DNA from: RAM1 sp050247515
GTDB lineage: Bacteria; Pseudomonadota; Gammaproteobacteria; Burkholderiales; Burkholderiaceae_C
NCBI GenBank assembly: GCA_050247515.1
Contig: JBFWUB010000012.1
Location: 70,675-134,674, forward strand
Direction of reading: 5' to 3'
Length of the DNA stretch: 64,000 nucleotides
In this document: in pieces, positions 24,966-34,237 of the stretch
How the letters are laid out: each line of letters opens with the position of its first letter
How positions within the stretch are numbered: the stretch's first letter is position 1
Notes under the pieces: model-generated
Seen by the model: the letters and a program-made list of their open reading frames with translations, nothing else
Told to the model about the DNA's origin: nothing
Database searches by the model: none
Position numbers and translations under genes: made by a program

Positions 24966-25655
24966 TCAAAGTCCTTCTACGTCGATGCGGCTGCGCCCGT
25001 GGTTCCACAAGCTGGGCGGATAGTAGCCACGCCAGTCCTCGTCGATGCGCAGGTAGGGCACGTCGGACCAGACGCCATGATCGCGCAGGTATTCCATGTG
25101 CACGCTGCCATCCTCCTTGTACTGCTGCAATACGGCGTCGTGTTCACCGTCGAAGTCGGTGGGCGGCACACGCATCAGCGTGCACAGTTCCTTGTTGAAC
25201 GCAGGCACCGCCTTGACCCACCGGCCGTCCAGGTTCATGGCAGCCCAGCCATGGTGCATGAAGACTTCGCGGTTGCCCATGACCTGCTGCATTCTGGGCG
25301 TGCTGAAGTGGTTCACCACATCTGACAGGCCCAGCGCCGCCGGGATACCCAGCAGCCGCGCACCCGCCGCCAGCAGGACGGCCTTGGGGATGCAGAACGA
25401 TCCGCGCTCGCGCACCACCGTGCTGGCGCGAAAGCACTCCGGCGTCATACGCAGGCTGTAGGGCTCGTAACGTATCTGGTCGCGCACCGCCAGGAACAGC
25501 CGGATCGCCTTGTCCCGCTGGGTGGCTGCACCGGCCGTGGCGTCGTTGACAAACTGCACCACCTCAGGCTGGTCGAAGTCCATGAAAGGCGTCGCTGCCA
25601 GGTACAGCGGCCCGGGTTCGGGCCAGCCATACGGGGTGAATTCCTTGTTGTACAC
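24966..25655 (-). CDS. Transglutaminase-like domain protein
   Basis: A 229-residue protein with a transglutaminase/papain-like core: the nucleophile Cys in ERGSFCIPKAVLLAAGAR near 85-102 and the His in FMHHGWAAMNLDGRW near 133-147. The third (Asp) position reads VKAVPAFN, so the usual triad is incomplete or altered. Its role in a catabolic operon is unknown; amide or CoA-ester hydrolysis are options. A GTG at 25655 with AAGG upstream is preferred, since it starts just after the dehydrogenase stop; a TTG at 25682 would overlap it. Confidence 0.72.
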   Translation of the reverse strand: MYNKEFTPYGWPEPGPLYLAATPFMDFDQPEVVQFVNDATAGAATQRDKAIRLFLAVRDQIRYEPYSLRMTPECFRASTVVRERGSFCIPKAVLLAAGARLLGIPAALGLSDVVNHFSTPRMQQVMGNREVFMHHGWAAMNLDGRWVKAVPAFNKELCTLMRVPPTDFDGEHDAVLQQYKEDGSVHMEYLRDHGVWSDVPYLRIDEDWRGYYPPSLWNHGRSRIDVEGL

Positions 25656-25665
25656 GCTTTGGGCC

Positions 25666-26826
25666 TTACATCCGCTTGGCAACTTCTTCCAGCATCACCT
25701 CGGTGGCACCGCCGCCGATGGTCAGGATACGTGAGTCACGCGCCATGCGCTCCACCGGCGTGCCGATGATGTAGCCGGTGCCGCCGTGCAGCTGCAGGCA
25801 GGTATGCACCACTTCCTGCAGCGTCTCGGCACCAAAGGCCTTGAGCATGGAAACCTCGCGCACCGTGTCCTTGCCCTCGTCAATCATCTGGGCGCACTGG
25901 TAGGTCAGCGCGCGTACCGCGGCCGCCTTGGCTGCAATCCACGCCACCTTGTTGCGCACCACGGCCTGGTCCCACAGCGATTTGCCGAAGGCCTGGCGGT
26001 TTCGCATGTAGTCCACCGTCAGCTCGATGGCCTTGGCGCTGGCACCGGACACCAGCGCACCCACCACCAGACGCTCGTTCTGGAACGTGCTCATGATGTA
26101 GTAAAAGCCCTTGCCCTCCTCGCCCAGCAAGGCGTCATGCGGCACCCTCAGGTCGTCCAGGAACAGCTCGGCCGTATCCGACGAGCGCCAGCCGTGCTTT
26201 TCAAACTTGCGCGCGATCTTCAGTCCGGGGTTGCCCTTTTCGACGATGAACAACGAAATGCCGCGGCTGCCCTTGGCTTCGGGGTCGGTGCGGGCAGCGA
26301 TGATGTAGATATCGCCATACACACCGTTGGTGATGAAGGTCTTGGATCCGTTGATCACCCAGCCGCCGGCGGTTTTCACAGCCCGGGTTTTGAGGCCCGC
26401 CACGTCGGAGCCGGCATGCGGCTCCGTCACACACACCGCCCCCACCCTGGCACCCGCACAGGCGTCGGGCAGGTACTTCTGCTTTTGTTCATGGGTGCCG
26501 CGGTGGGCGATGTGCGATATGGACATGTCGCTGTGCACGGTCAGCGCCGACGCTACGCCACCGAAGCTGGAGCGCGCGAGCTCCTCGCCCAGCACCACGG
26601 ACGACATCGCACCCAAGCCGCCCCCACCGTACTCCACCGGGTGGCGCATGCCCAGAAAGCCCATCTCGCCCAGTTCACGGAAGACCTCGCGCGGGATCTC
26701 GCCCGAAGCCTCCCAGGCGTCGCCGTTGGGGATGATCTTTTCGTTGACGAAGCGGCGCACCTGCTGGCGCACCATGCGCAGGTCTTCGCCCAGGATGTCG
26801 GGTTCGCTGAATTCGAATTCGGTCAT
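25666..26826 (-). CDS. Acyl-CoA dehydrogenase
   Basis: A 386-residue flavin acyl-CoA dehydrogenase. It has the FAD/substrate segment VCVTEPHAGSDVAGLKTRA near 125, NGSKTFITNG near 153 and LQLHGGTGYI near 345. The usual C-terminal catalytic Glu (YEGT) is replaced by TIGGGATEV, so the base is probably the Glu in FQNERLV near 243, as in isovaleryl-CoA dehydrogenase. The ATG at 26826 follows a GC-poor leader; longer frames would cover operator B. It is the first gene of a leftward five-gene operon with the racemase-like enzyme. Electrons would go to ETF. Confidence 0.9.
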   Translation of the reverse strand: MTEFEFSEPDILGEDLRMVRQQVRRFVNEKIIPNGDAWEASGEIPREVFRELGEMGFLGMRHPVEYGGGGLGAMSSVVLGEELARSSFGGVASALTVHSDMSISHIAHRGTHEQKQKYLPDACAGARVGAVCVTEPHAGSDVAGLKTRAVKTAGGWVINGSKTFITNGVYGDIYIIAARTDPEAKGSRGISLFIVEKGNPGLKIARKFEKHGWRSSDTAELFLDDLRVPHDALLGEEGKGFYYIMSTFQNERLVVGALVSGASAKAIELTVDYMRNRQAFGKSLWDQAVVRNKVAWIAAKAAAVRALTYQCAQMIDEGKDTVREVSMLKAFGAETLQEVVHTCLQLHGGTGYIIGTPVERMARDSRILTIGGGATEVMLEEVAKRM

Positions 26827-26879
26827 GGATAGCGGTGGGTTGATGTGGCTCAAGGCACGACAGCTGGTTTTAAATATAG

Positions 26880-26893
26880 TCCGGCGCGTCGGT
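26880..26893. promoter_or_regulatory. TetR-type operator B (TCCGGC-GC-GTCGGT)
   Basis: This copy has one perfect half-site (GTCGGT) and one degenerate half-site. It is framed by TATAG on the left and TTATTAA on the right, as in the other copies. It lies in the 137-base divergent region between acyl-CoA dehydrogenase and the first tetR gene, so it probably controls both, including autoregulation. Confidence 0.72.
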
Positions 26894-26963
26894 TTATTAA
26901 TTCTATGCGCGTCGCCAGGTCCCTGCAAGGGCATTGATACACTCGCCAGCGACAGGAGAAGCC

Positions 26964-27557
26964 ATGCCCCGTGTACGTTCGGACGACTACGAAGCCAAAA
27001 GCCAGGCCATCATGGACTGCGCCGCTGCGCTGTTTGCCAAGGAAGGCTACCCCTCGGCCAAGATGCAGGACGTAGCCCAGGCCTGCGGCGCGACGAAGTC
27101 GATGCTGTACCACTACTTCCCCACCAAGGACGACCTGCTTTTTGCCATGCTGATGGAGCACCTGGAGCGCGTGGTGCAAAGCGTGGAGGAGGCAATTGCC
27201 GGGACCGGATCACCACGCGACAGGCTGCTGGTGATGGTGGAGACCTACACCCAGAAATCAGCCCAGTCGCGCCGGCGCCACATGATTGCAATGCAGGACG
27301 TCAAGTACCTGCCCAAGCCCAAACAGACACCACTGATCGAGCTGCAGCGCAAGCTGACAGAACGGGTGTCCGAGCTGTTGCAACAACTGAACCCCGGGCT
27401 GCCTGCCCATGTGTACAAGCCCTACACCATGATGCTGATAGGCATGCTGAACTGGACCGACATGTGGTACCGCACCGGCGGCACCATGAAACCCCAGGAA
27501 CTGTGCGACCGCATGTCGCGCCTGTTCCTGAAGGGCTTTCTGGCCGAGAAGTCGTAG
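26964..27557 (+). CDS. TetR-family transcriptional regulator 1
   Basis: A 197-residue repressor-type protein with an N-terminal helix-turn-helix (MQDVAQACGATKSMLYHYFPTKDDLL near 31-56, the YHYFPxKxxLL signature) and an all-helical ligand domain. A MQDVKYLPKPKQ segment near 105 and a LNWTDMWYR segment near 160 recur in the other two regulators of this window, so the three are paralogues. AGGAGA precedes the ATG at 26964. Operator B lies directly upstream. The effector is probably an acyl-CoA or pathway acid, by analogy with TetR regulators of acyl-CoA catabolism. Confidence 0.9.
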   Translation: MPRVRSDDYEAKSQAIMDCAAALFAKEGYPSAKMQDVAQACGATKSMLYHYFPTKDDLLFAMLMEHLERVVQSVEEAIAGTGSPRDRLLVMVETYTQKSAQSRRRHMIAMQDVKYLPKPKQTPLIELQRKLTERVSELLQQLNPGLPAHVYKPYTMMLIGMLNWTDMWYRTGGTMKPQELCDRMSRLFLKGFLAEKS

Positions 27558-28715
27558 TTACTGCACGGCCTTGTAGGTCACTGCTGCCGGATCGGCCTTG
27601 AGCAGGAACAGCTTGGGCGCGGCGAGATGGTTTGTCGCGCTGAACGTCACGGGCGTCATCACGCCGGTGTCAAGGTTGGTCACTTTGGCCAACTCATTGT
27701 TTGCGCAGTCCCATGTCAGTGCCTTGCCGCACTTGCCCATGGCTTCGAACAGGGCGCGCGTTGCGGCATAGCCGGTGTAGCTGTAGCGGTTGACCTTCGG
27801 CATCTCGTCAGCGGCCAGGTACTTGCCCAGCTTGTCCGTGAAGGCCTTGCCCTGCGGCGAACTCTCAAGATAGACGTAGTCAACGGTGTAGACATTCTCA
27901 CCGGCCGAACCCATGAGCTTGACGCTTGCGGGCACGCGGGACACATAGGTCACGCCCACGGGAATCTTGTGCCCGATGCGCTCCAGCTCCTTGGTCATGG
28001 CAACGTTCTCGCCGAGCACGCCGCCTGCCAGCAGCACTTCGGCACCTGCCTGCTTGACCTTCAGGATTTCAGAGGAAAAATCAGCCTGGCCTTTCTTGTA
28101 GATCTGCGTCGAGGCGATCTGGAGCTTCTTGGCCTTGGCCGCACGCTCGAAGCCGGTGCGAACGTTCTCGCCGTAGTCGTCATCCTGCGAGATCAGTGCC
28201 CACTTCTTGCCCGGGTAGCGGTCCGCCATCATCGACACAAGTTCTTCCACGGCATTCGCCATGTCATAGCCGACGGCGAAGACGTTCTTGATGGCCGGCT
28301 TGTACAGGCCCTCGTAGGTCGTGATCGGCGCCATGGCGGGAATACCTGCCTGCTTGATGATCGGCATGGCTGCCTCCGCCTGGGCCGTGCCCGAGATGGA
28401 AGTGAACGCGAAGATCTTGTCACTGGTGATGAGCTTGCGCACACCTTGCACAGTGCGTGACGGCACATAGCCGTCATCTTCAGAGATCAGGCGCACCTTG
28501 CGGCCGTTGATGCCGCCCGCAGCATTGACTTCGGCCACAGCAGCCTTCACACCCAGGTTGTGGGCCACGCCCAGCAAGGCCGGCGGGCCAGTCAGCGGCA
28601 GGATGTCGCCAATGAGGATTTCGGTGTCTGTAACACCTTGCTGCGCGGCGGCGCGCCCGAAGGCGCAGACGGTCAACAGGCTGACCAGGGCGAGTTTGGA
28701 AAGTCTCCGGTTCAT
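27558..28715 (-). CDS. ABC transporter substrate-binding protein, LivK/leucine-binding family
   Basis: A 385-residue periplasmic protein with a signal peptide (MNRRLSKLALVSLLTVC, cleaved near AAAQ) and the type I binding-protein fold: GVTDTEILIGDILPLTGP near 30, LISEDDGY and VRKLITSDKIFAFTSISG near 95-120, and ISQDDDYGENV near 180. In catabolic clusters this family captures aromatic or branched acids for the LivFGHM importer. AAGGAG precedes the ATG at 28715. Its last base abuts the stop of the convergent tetR gene with no gap. Confidence 0.9.
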   Translation of the reverse strand: MNRRLSKLALVSLLTVCAFGRAAAQQGVTDTEILIGDILPLTGPPALLGVAHNLGVKAAVAEVNAAGGINGRKVRLISEDDGYVPSRTVQGVRKLITSDKIFAFTSISGTAQAEAAMPIIKQAGIPAMAPITTYEGLYKPAIKNVFAVGYDMANAVEELVSMMADRYPGKKWALISQDDDYGENVRTGFERAAKAKKLQIASTQIYKKGQADFSSEILKVKQAGAEVLLAGGVLGENVAMTKELERIGHKIPVGVTYVSRVPASVKLMGSAGENVYTVDYVYLESSPQGKAFTDKLGKYLAADEMPKVNRYSYTGYAATRALFEAMGKCGKALTWDCANNELAKVTNLDTGVMTPVTFSATNHLAAPKLFLLKADPAAVTYKAVQ

Positions 28716-28775
28716 GCTAGCTCCTTGTGGTGATGGCAACTGCCATCGTTAAAAGTCGTGAAAGTTTTCGGGGGT

Positions 28776-29822
28776 TCAGTAGCGCAATGGCCACAACACC
28801 CACGCGTGCCGCAGGTCGTGCCAGATGCCGCGCAATCCGCGCGGGTCAAAGCGCAGAAAGCCGATGATCGCCAGGCCGTACAGCACGCTCTTGATTTCGT
28901 GCGCGCTGGTGGTCATCAGGTCCTGCAGGCGGCCGCCCAGCACAGACACCAGTGCACTGAACACTTCAGGCAGCGTCACGATAAAAACAGTGCCCAGTAC
29001 CGCACCCAGCACCGAGCCGAGCCCGCCGACGATGATGATTGCCAGCGCTTCGATGGACAGCAGGAACGGAAAGCTTTCGACACTGACGATGCTCAGGTAC
29101 ATGCCCATCATCGCGCCGGCCACACCGGTCAACGCGGCACTCACCAGGAACGCCAGCAGCTTGAAGCGAACCAGGTTGATGCCCATGGTGCGCGCAGCGA
29201 TGTCGTTGTCCCGGATGGCCACCAGCGCCCGGCCGATGTAGGAGCGCCGGAAGTTCAGCGTGACAAGGACCGCCAGCATGCACATCGCCAGGCAGAACCA
29301 GTAAAACGCCCGGTCACTTGACAGGTCGATGCCCAGCATTGTTGGCCGCGCTATCGTGATGCCGCGGCCTGCGCCCGTGAACTTGCCACCTGCGAGGATG
29401 GAAGCGCTCACGATATGGCTGAACGCCAATGTAGTGATTGCAAGGTACAGCCCGTGCAACCGCAGCGAAGGGATACCTACCACCAGTCCAAAGACCGCCG
29501 GAACCACTGCAGACATCAGCAGCGCCAGCTCGGGCGGAAGGCCCAGGCGTGTCACGCCGATCGCATAGGCATAGGCGCCCAGCATCAGGAAGCCCACGTG
29601 GCCCAGCGAGATCAGCCCGGTGAAGCCCGTCAGGACCGTCAGGCCCAGCACACCCACCAGGGTAAACAGGATGATGGTCATGTAAGACAGCAGGAAGCTG
29701 CTCATCAGCGCGGGCGCAAGCACCAGCGCCACGAGCAGCACCGCCGTCCATACCTTGACCGCCGGCGAGTCCGTCAGGACGAGCAGCTCGCTGTACCGTT
29801 GTTTGAAATATCCGCTTCGCAT
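28776..29822 (-). CDS. livM: ABC transporter permease, LivM family
   Basis: A 348-residue inner-membrane permease with about ten membrane spans. Family landmarks are LTVLTGFTGLISLGHVGFLMLGAYAYA near 62-88, IRDNDIAARTMGINL near 203 and IVGGLGSVLGAVLGT near 260. It forms the transmembrane pore with the LivH subunit encoded just upstream; its ATG overlaps the LivH stop by one base. The final 40 residues extend past the typical core with an amphipathic tail. Confidence 0.93.
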   Translation of the reverse strand: MRSGYFKQRYSELLVLTDSPAVKVWTAVLLVALVLAPALMSSFLLSYMTIILFTLVGVLGLTVLTGFTGLISLGHVGFLMLGAYAYAIGVTRLGLPPELALLMSAVVPAVFGLVVGIPSLRLHGLYLAITTLAFSHIVSASILAGGKFTGAGRGITIARPTMLGIDLSSDRAFYWFCLAMCMLAVLVTLNFRRSYIGRALVAIRDNDIAARTMGINLVRFKLLAFLVSAALTGVAGAMMGMYLSIVSVESFPFLLSIEALAIIIVGGLGSVLGAVLGTVFIVTLPEVFSALVSVLGGRLQDLMTTSAHEIKSVLYGLAIIGFLRFDPRGLRGIWHDLRHAWVLWPLRY

Positions 29823-30694
29823 CAGACTCTTTCGATTCGTTTTTCGCCGAACAGCCCGAAGGGCCGCACCATCAACACCACCAAGATCAGAACGAAGCCC
29901 GAGATCTCCTTGAGCGTGCTGGGCAGGTAGCCCCCCACCAGGTTCTCGAAAACGCCGATGATCAAACCGCTGAAGCCCGAGCCCAGCACGGAGTCGAAGC
30001 CGCCCAGCACCGTGGCCGGAAAGGCCTTCAGGCCCAGTTCGAAAACGGTCGGGGTCAGGCCGTAAATGACGGCGAACAACGCACCGGCCAGACCCGCCAG
30101 GCCCGAAGCCGACGCCCAGGCCACGGCCTGCACGCGGGCTGTGGAGACCCCCATCAGCCGCGCCGTTTTCTCATCGGCGGCCACTGCACGCATGGCCACG
30201 CCAAAGCGGCTGTGGCTCAGAAAGAACCAGAAGCCCGCCACGGCCAACACCAATGCCAGGATGACGCCCACCTGGCTGACACGGATCCCGATACCCGCGA
30301 TGTTGAGGATGGTGTCGGCGCCGGCTACCTCGAACTTGTGCGGCGACGCGCCCCAGATGATGGTGACGATCGAGCGCAGCACGACCGCCAGGCCAACAGT
30401 CACCAGCACCACCGACAGCACTGGCTCGCCCAGCATCGGCCGCATGATGAGGCGCTCGCAGACCAGGCCCAGCGCGGCGCCCACCACCACGGCGACAAAC
30501 ACCGTGGCGATACCGCCCGTGCCCATCGTGGTCGCCAGCGACCATGTGGTGTAGGCCGTGAGCATCCCCATCTCGCCCTGCGCGAAATTGACGATGCCCG
30601 TGGCCTTGTAGATGACCGCGAACCCCATCGCGACCAGCCCATAGATCGCACCGACCGCCAGGCCGGAGACCACCAGTTCAATGAAGTAGCTCAT
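29822..30694 (-). CDS. livH: ABC transporter permease, LivH family
   Basis: A 290-residue membrane protein of the LivH type, with GLAVGAIYGLVAMGFAVIYKATG near 11 and NFAQGEMGMLTAY near 36. The conserved cytoplasmic-loop region GVAMRAVAADEKTARLMGV near 176 and KAFPATVLGGFDSVLGSGFSG near 225 follow. It partners the LivM-type permease. Stop and start overlaps on both sides place it in one translationally coupled operon with the acyl-CoA ligase upstream. Confidence 0.93.
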   Translation of the reverse strand: MSYFIELVVSGLAVGAIYGLVAMGFAVIYKATGIVNFAQGEMGMLTAYTTWSLATTMGTGGIATVFVAVVVGAALGLVCERLIMRPMLGEPVLSVVLVTVGLAVVLRSIVTIIWGASPHKFEVAGADTILNIAGIGIRVSQVGVILALVLAVAGFWFFLSHSRFGVAMRAVAADEKTARLMGVSTARVQAVAWASASGLAGLAGALFAVIYGLTPTVFELGLKAFPATVLGGFDSVLGSGFSGLIIGVFENLVGGYLPSTLKEISGFVLILVVLMVRPFGLFGEKRIERV

Positions 30695-32553
30695 GCCCCT
30701 GCCCCGTAGATCTGCTCGAGTTCGCGCGCGAACTTCTTGTTGATGAGTCCGCGGCGCACCTTCTGCGTGGCCGTCAGTTCGCCGTCGTCGTGGTCCAGCT
30801 CCTTTTCCAGCAGAACGAACTTGCGGATGTTCTCGACCCGGGCGAATTTCGAGTTGACCTCGTCCACCACGCCCTGGATCAGCTCCAGCACCTCGGCCAT
30901 CTGCGTGAGCGACTTGAAGGTGGTGTACTGCAGGTCCCGTTCGCCGGCCCAGCGCCCCACGCTGTCAAAGTCGATCTGGATCAGGCCGCCCAGGAACTTC
31001 TTGCCCTCGCCCACCACGATCGCCTCGCGCACAAAGGGGCTGTCTTTCAGTGCGTTTTCGATCTCGGATGGGGCAATGTTCTTGCCGCCGCTGGTGATGA
31101 TGATGGCCTTCTTGCGGTCCACCACGGCCAGTTCGTCCTGGCCGCGCTTTTCCACGATGTCCCCCGTGGCCAGCCAGCCATCGGGCGACAGGATGTCGCT
31201 GGTGCCCTTGTCGTCAAACAGGTAGCCCTTGAAGACGCCTGGTGAACGCACGATGACTTCGCCATCATCCCCGAGCTTCCATTCCACACCCTCCATCGCC
31301 GGGCCGCAACTGCCCGAAATCAACGGCCGGCCCGGTACCTGCACAAAGCACAGGCCGCCGGCTTCGGTCAGGCCGTAGCCTTGCCCCACGGGCAGGCCGA
31401 TGATGTCAAAGAACCTCAATGTCTCTGGTGACACGGAGGCACCGCCGCACATGCGTGTGTGGGTACGGTTCAGCCCCATGTGGCGCTGCATGTTACGAAA
31501 CAGCAGCGCATACCACAGGGTAAATTCAAGGCGATCGCCCAGGGTCGCCAGTTGGCCTTGCTCCGCGCGTCGGTCTGACAGCACGCGCCCACGCTTCATA
31601 CCCACACGGTACAGCCAGCGTTGCAGGCGGCCGCTGTCCTTCATTCGGAACTCAAAGCCCTGCTGCAGCTTCTCCCAGATCCGCGGCACCCCCAGGAAGA
31701 ACGTGGGCGCAATCTCGCGGATGTTGGTGGCCACCGTATCAATGGACTCGGCAAAGTTCACACACCCCCCCGAGATCAGGTGCTGCACCGTTGAATAGGT
31801 GCGCTCTGCCACATGGCACAGTGGCAGGTAGCACACCGATTCGAACTTCTTGTCCGCCATCTGGCGCGCCACCATGTAGGCGTAGGCACCATAGACGAAG
31901 TTTCGGTGCGTGAGCATGGCCCCTTTCGGTGGCCCGGTGGTGCCAGACGTATAGACGAGGATGTTCACGTCGTCGGGCACCAGCTGGTCGATCAGCGCGT
32001 CCAGCCAGCGGTCGGCGGTCGGGTTGTCCTGCAGGTATTGGTCACCCAACGCCAGCAGGTGGTCAAAAGCGTGCGGGCGCCCGGGCTCGTAGCGGCGCAG
32101 CCCCTTCATGTCCACGCAGAAGATGTGCTGCAGATGGGGCAGGCCGTTGCCGTTGGCCATGGCGTCCAGCACCTTGTCGGTCTGCTCCTGGTCCCCGGTG
32201 ACGGCCAGTTTGGCCTGGCAGTGACCGGCGATGTACTGCACCTCCGGCCAGGGGTTGGTCGGGTAGATGCCCACCACCTGCACGCCGATCATCTGCGCGC
32301 CCAGGTCGGCATAGAACCACTCGGGCACGTCTTCGCCCGCGATGATGATCCGGTCGCCCTGCTTCAAGCCCAGCTTGGCCAGCCCGAACGCCGCGCGCCG
32401 TGCATCGCGGTAGTAGTCGGCCCAGGTGCGAGCGCGCCAGATGCCGTGGATCTTTTCGCGCAACGCCACCTGGTCGCCGCGCTCGGCTGCACGCTGACGC
32501 AGCAGGCCGGGCAAGGTAGCCTCGCCACGGATCAGTTTGTCGTGATCAAGCAT
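30691..32553 (-). CDS. AMP-dependent acyl-CoA synthetase (long-chain type)
   Basis: A 620-residue ANL-superfamily ligase. The P-loop-like A3 motif VYTSGTTGPPKGAML lies near 180-194, the A5 segment QGYGLTEAGG near 388 and the A7/A8 hinge GWLATGDIVEKRGQDELAVVDRKKAIIITSGG near 450-481. It adenylates a carboxylate and transfers it to CoA on the cytoplasmic side. The gene lies between the livG- and livH-type genes, so substrate import and activation are co-regulated; this layout is frequent in Burkholderiales acid-uptake operons. The exact acid is unknown. Confidence 0.9.
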   Translation of the reverse strand: MLDHDKLIRGEATLPGLLRQRAAERGDQVALREKIHGIWRARTWADYYRDARRAAFGLAKLGLKQGDRIIIAGEDVPEWFYADLGAQMIGVQVVGIYPTNPWPEVQYIAGHCQAKLAVTGDQEQTDKVLDAMANGNGLPHLQHIFCVDMKGLRRYEPGRPHAFDHLLALGDQYLQDNPTADRWLDALIDQLVPDDVNILVYTSGTTGPPKGAMLTHRNFVYGAYAYMVARQMADKKFESVCYLPLCHVAERTYSTVQHLISGGCVNFAESIDTVATNIREIAPTFFLGVPRIWEKLQQGFEFRMKDSGRLQRWLYRVGMKRGRVLSDRRAEQGQLATLGDRLEFTLWYALLFRNMQRHMGLNRTHTRMCGGASVSPETLRFFDIIGLPVGQGYGLTEAGGLCFVQVPGRPLISGSCGPAMEGVEWKLGDDGEVIVRSPGVFKGYLFDDKGTSDILSPDGWLATGDIVEKRGQDELAVVDRKKAIIITSGGKNIAPSEIENALKDSPFVREAIVVGEGKKFLGGLIQIDFDSVGRWAGERDLQYTTFKSLTQMAEVLELIQGVVDEVNSKFARVENIRKFVLLEKELDHDDGELTATQKVRRGLINKKFARELEQIYGAGA

Positions 32554-33334
32554 GGGCCGCCTCCTCGCCGAGATAGGCCTTGAGCACCAGCGGGTTATCG
32601 GCCACCTCAGCCGGCGTTCCCTGCGCGATCAACGAGCCAAAGTCCAGCACATAGACGCGGTCGGACAAGTCCATCACTACCTGCATATCGTGTTCGATCA
32701 TCAGCACGGCAATCCCGAATTCGTCCCGGATGTCCAGAATGAACCGGGCAATGTCTTCTTTTTCTTCGCGGTTCATGCCCGCAACAATTTCATCCAGCAG
32801 CAAGAGCTTGGGTTCGCACGCCAGCGCACGCCCCAGCTCCACGCGTTTTTGCTGGCCGTACGCCAGTTGCGAAACCGTCTTGTCGCGCAGCTCCTCGATC
32901 TCCAGGAATTCGATGATCTGCTCCACCTTTTCGCGTGCGGCTATTTCTTCGCGGCGTGGGCGTCCGAAGTACAACAGCGACTCCAGCACCGAGTAGCGAA
33001 AGTGGATGTGCCGACCCACCAGCAGGTTCTCTACCACCGTGCCATGGCGGAAAAGCGCCAGGTTCTGGAAGGTGCGGCCAATGCCCAGGCCCGCAAAATC
33101 CGACGACTTCAGGCCTGCGACGTCCTTGCCCTGGAACAGGATCTGGCCCTCACTGGGTGGCAACACGCCGCTGATCAGATTGAATGTGGTTGTCTTGCCT
33201 GCGCCGTTGGGGCCGATCAGGCTGACAATCTCGCCGGGCATGACCTTCAGGCTCACGTCGTTGACGGCCTTGACCCCACCAAATCGCTTGGAAACCTGGC
33301 GGACCTCCAGCACGGGTTGCAGGTTGGCGCTCAT
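32546..33334 (-). CDS. livG: ABC transporter ATP-binding protein, LivG family
   Basis: A 262-residue ATPase with Walker A GPNGAGKTTT near 42, signature SQLAYGQQKRVELGRAL near 152 (a Q-rich variant of LSGGQ), and Walker B LLLLDEIVAGMN near 173 followed by the H-loop IEHD. It energises the LivHM permease. I chose the ATG at 33334, which overlaps the livF stop, over the upstream frame. Its stop overlaps the ligase start by eight bases. Confidence 0.93.
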   Translation of the reverse strand: MSANLQPVLEVRQVSKRFGGVKAVNDVSLKVMPGEIVSLIGPNGAGKTTTFNLISGVLPPSEGQILFQGKDVAGLKSSDFAGLGIGRTFQNLALFRHGTVVENLLVGRHIHFRYSVLESLLYFGRPRREEIAAREKVEQIIEFLEIEELRDKTVSQLAYGQQKRVELGRALACEPKLLLLDEIVAGMNREEKEDIARFILDIRDEFGIAVLMIEHDMQVVMDLSDRVYVLDFGSLIAQGTPAEVADNPLVLKAYLGEEAAHA

Positions 33335-34161
33335 GACAGCCACCTCTTGCGGCGCTTGTAGTGTTTCACGTCTTTCATGTGGGTGCGCCCGGCTTGTGAC
33401 GACAGTCCGAGATAGAACTCGCGCACGTCCTGGTTGCGACGCAGTTGCTCGCTGGTGCCGTCCAGCACCACGCGGCCGTTTTCAAGGATGTAGGCGTAGT
33501 CAGCTATCGCCAGCGCGCGGCTGGCGTTCTGCTCGACCAGCAGGATGGTCAGGCCCGAGGATTCACGCAGGCGCCGGATGGTGTTGAAGATTTCGGTGAC
33601 GATCAACGGCGCCAGACCCAGCGACGGCTCGTCCAGAGCCAGCACCTTTGGCTGGCTCATCAGCGCACGGCCGATGGCCACCATTTGCTGCTCACCCCCG
33701 GACAGGTAGCCAGCGATCTGCTTGCGCCGGTCGGCCAGACGCGGGAACAGCTCGTACACGTAGTCACGCGCCTCGGCCAGGCGCGACGGGCCCTGCAGGT
33801 GGGCGCCCACGATGAGGTTTTCGTCCACGGTGAGCGACGCAAACAGGCGGCGGCCTTCAGGCACCTGCACCATGCCGCGCTTGACGATCAGCGGCGCGGG
33901 GGCGCGTTCAACCGCCTCGCCGAACAGGTGGATCGAGCCCTTTTCGATTTCGCCGTCCTCGGCATCGAGCACGCCCGAGATCGCCTTGAGTACGCTGGAC
34001 TTGCCGGCACCATTGGAGCCCAGCAGCGCCACGATCTGGCCGGGACGTACCTCCAGCGAAACGTCGCGCACGGCTTCGATGGCGCCGCCATACACGATCT
34101 GGATGTTGTGCACGGCCAGAGCAGGCGGTGCAGCGGGATTGGCATCAGGTGGTGCAGTCAT
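33331..34161 (-). CDS. livF: ABC transporter ATP-binding protein, LivF family
   Basis: A 276-residue ATPase with Walker A GSNGAGKSS near 48, signature YLSGGEQQMVAIGRALM near 153, and Walker B VLALDEPSLGLAP near 174. A C-terminal tail of about 25 residues (THMKDVKHYKRRKRW) is longer than in the amino-acid LivF. It is the first gene of the six-gene importer/ligase operon. Its start codon lies only 17 bases from operator C, and no ribosome site is clear, so a very short leader is likely. Confidence 0.92.
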   Translation of the reverse strand: MTAPPDANPAAPPALAVHNIQIVYGGAIEAVRDVSLEVRPGQIVALLGSNGAGKSSVLKAISGVLDAEDGEIEKGSIHLFGEAVERAPAPLIVKRGMVQVPEGRRLFASLTVDENLIVGAHLQGPSRLAEARDYVYELFPRLADRRKQIAGYLSGGEQQMVAIGRALMSQPKVLALDEPSLGLAPLIVTEIFNTIRRLRESSGLTILLVEQNASRALAIADYAYILENGRVVLDGTSEQLRRNQDVREFYLGLSSQAGRTHMKDVKHYKRRKRWLS

Positions 34162-34177
34162 CGTCTTGAATAATTAG

Positions 34178-34191
34178 TCCGTCGCGTCGGT
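34178..34191. promoter_or_regulatory. TetR-type operator C (TCCGTC-GC-GTCGGT)
   Basis: A near-symmetric copy framed by AATTAG and CTTTAG in the 76-base gap between the livF-type start and the upstream ferredoxin reductase gene. It sits where the -10 to +1 region of the leftward importer operon should be, so binding would block initiation directly. Confidence 0.72.
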
Positions 34192-34237
34192 CTTTAGATT
34201 GAGCGAATTATTGAACAAAGGTAGGGAGCACTGCCAC

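Noticed and set aside
23775..25325. A 516-codon open frame on the plus strand
   Set aside because: It runs opposite the racemase-like and transglutaminase-like genes, whose protein sequences carry intact motifs; the plus-strand product is low-complexity.
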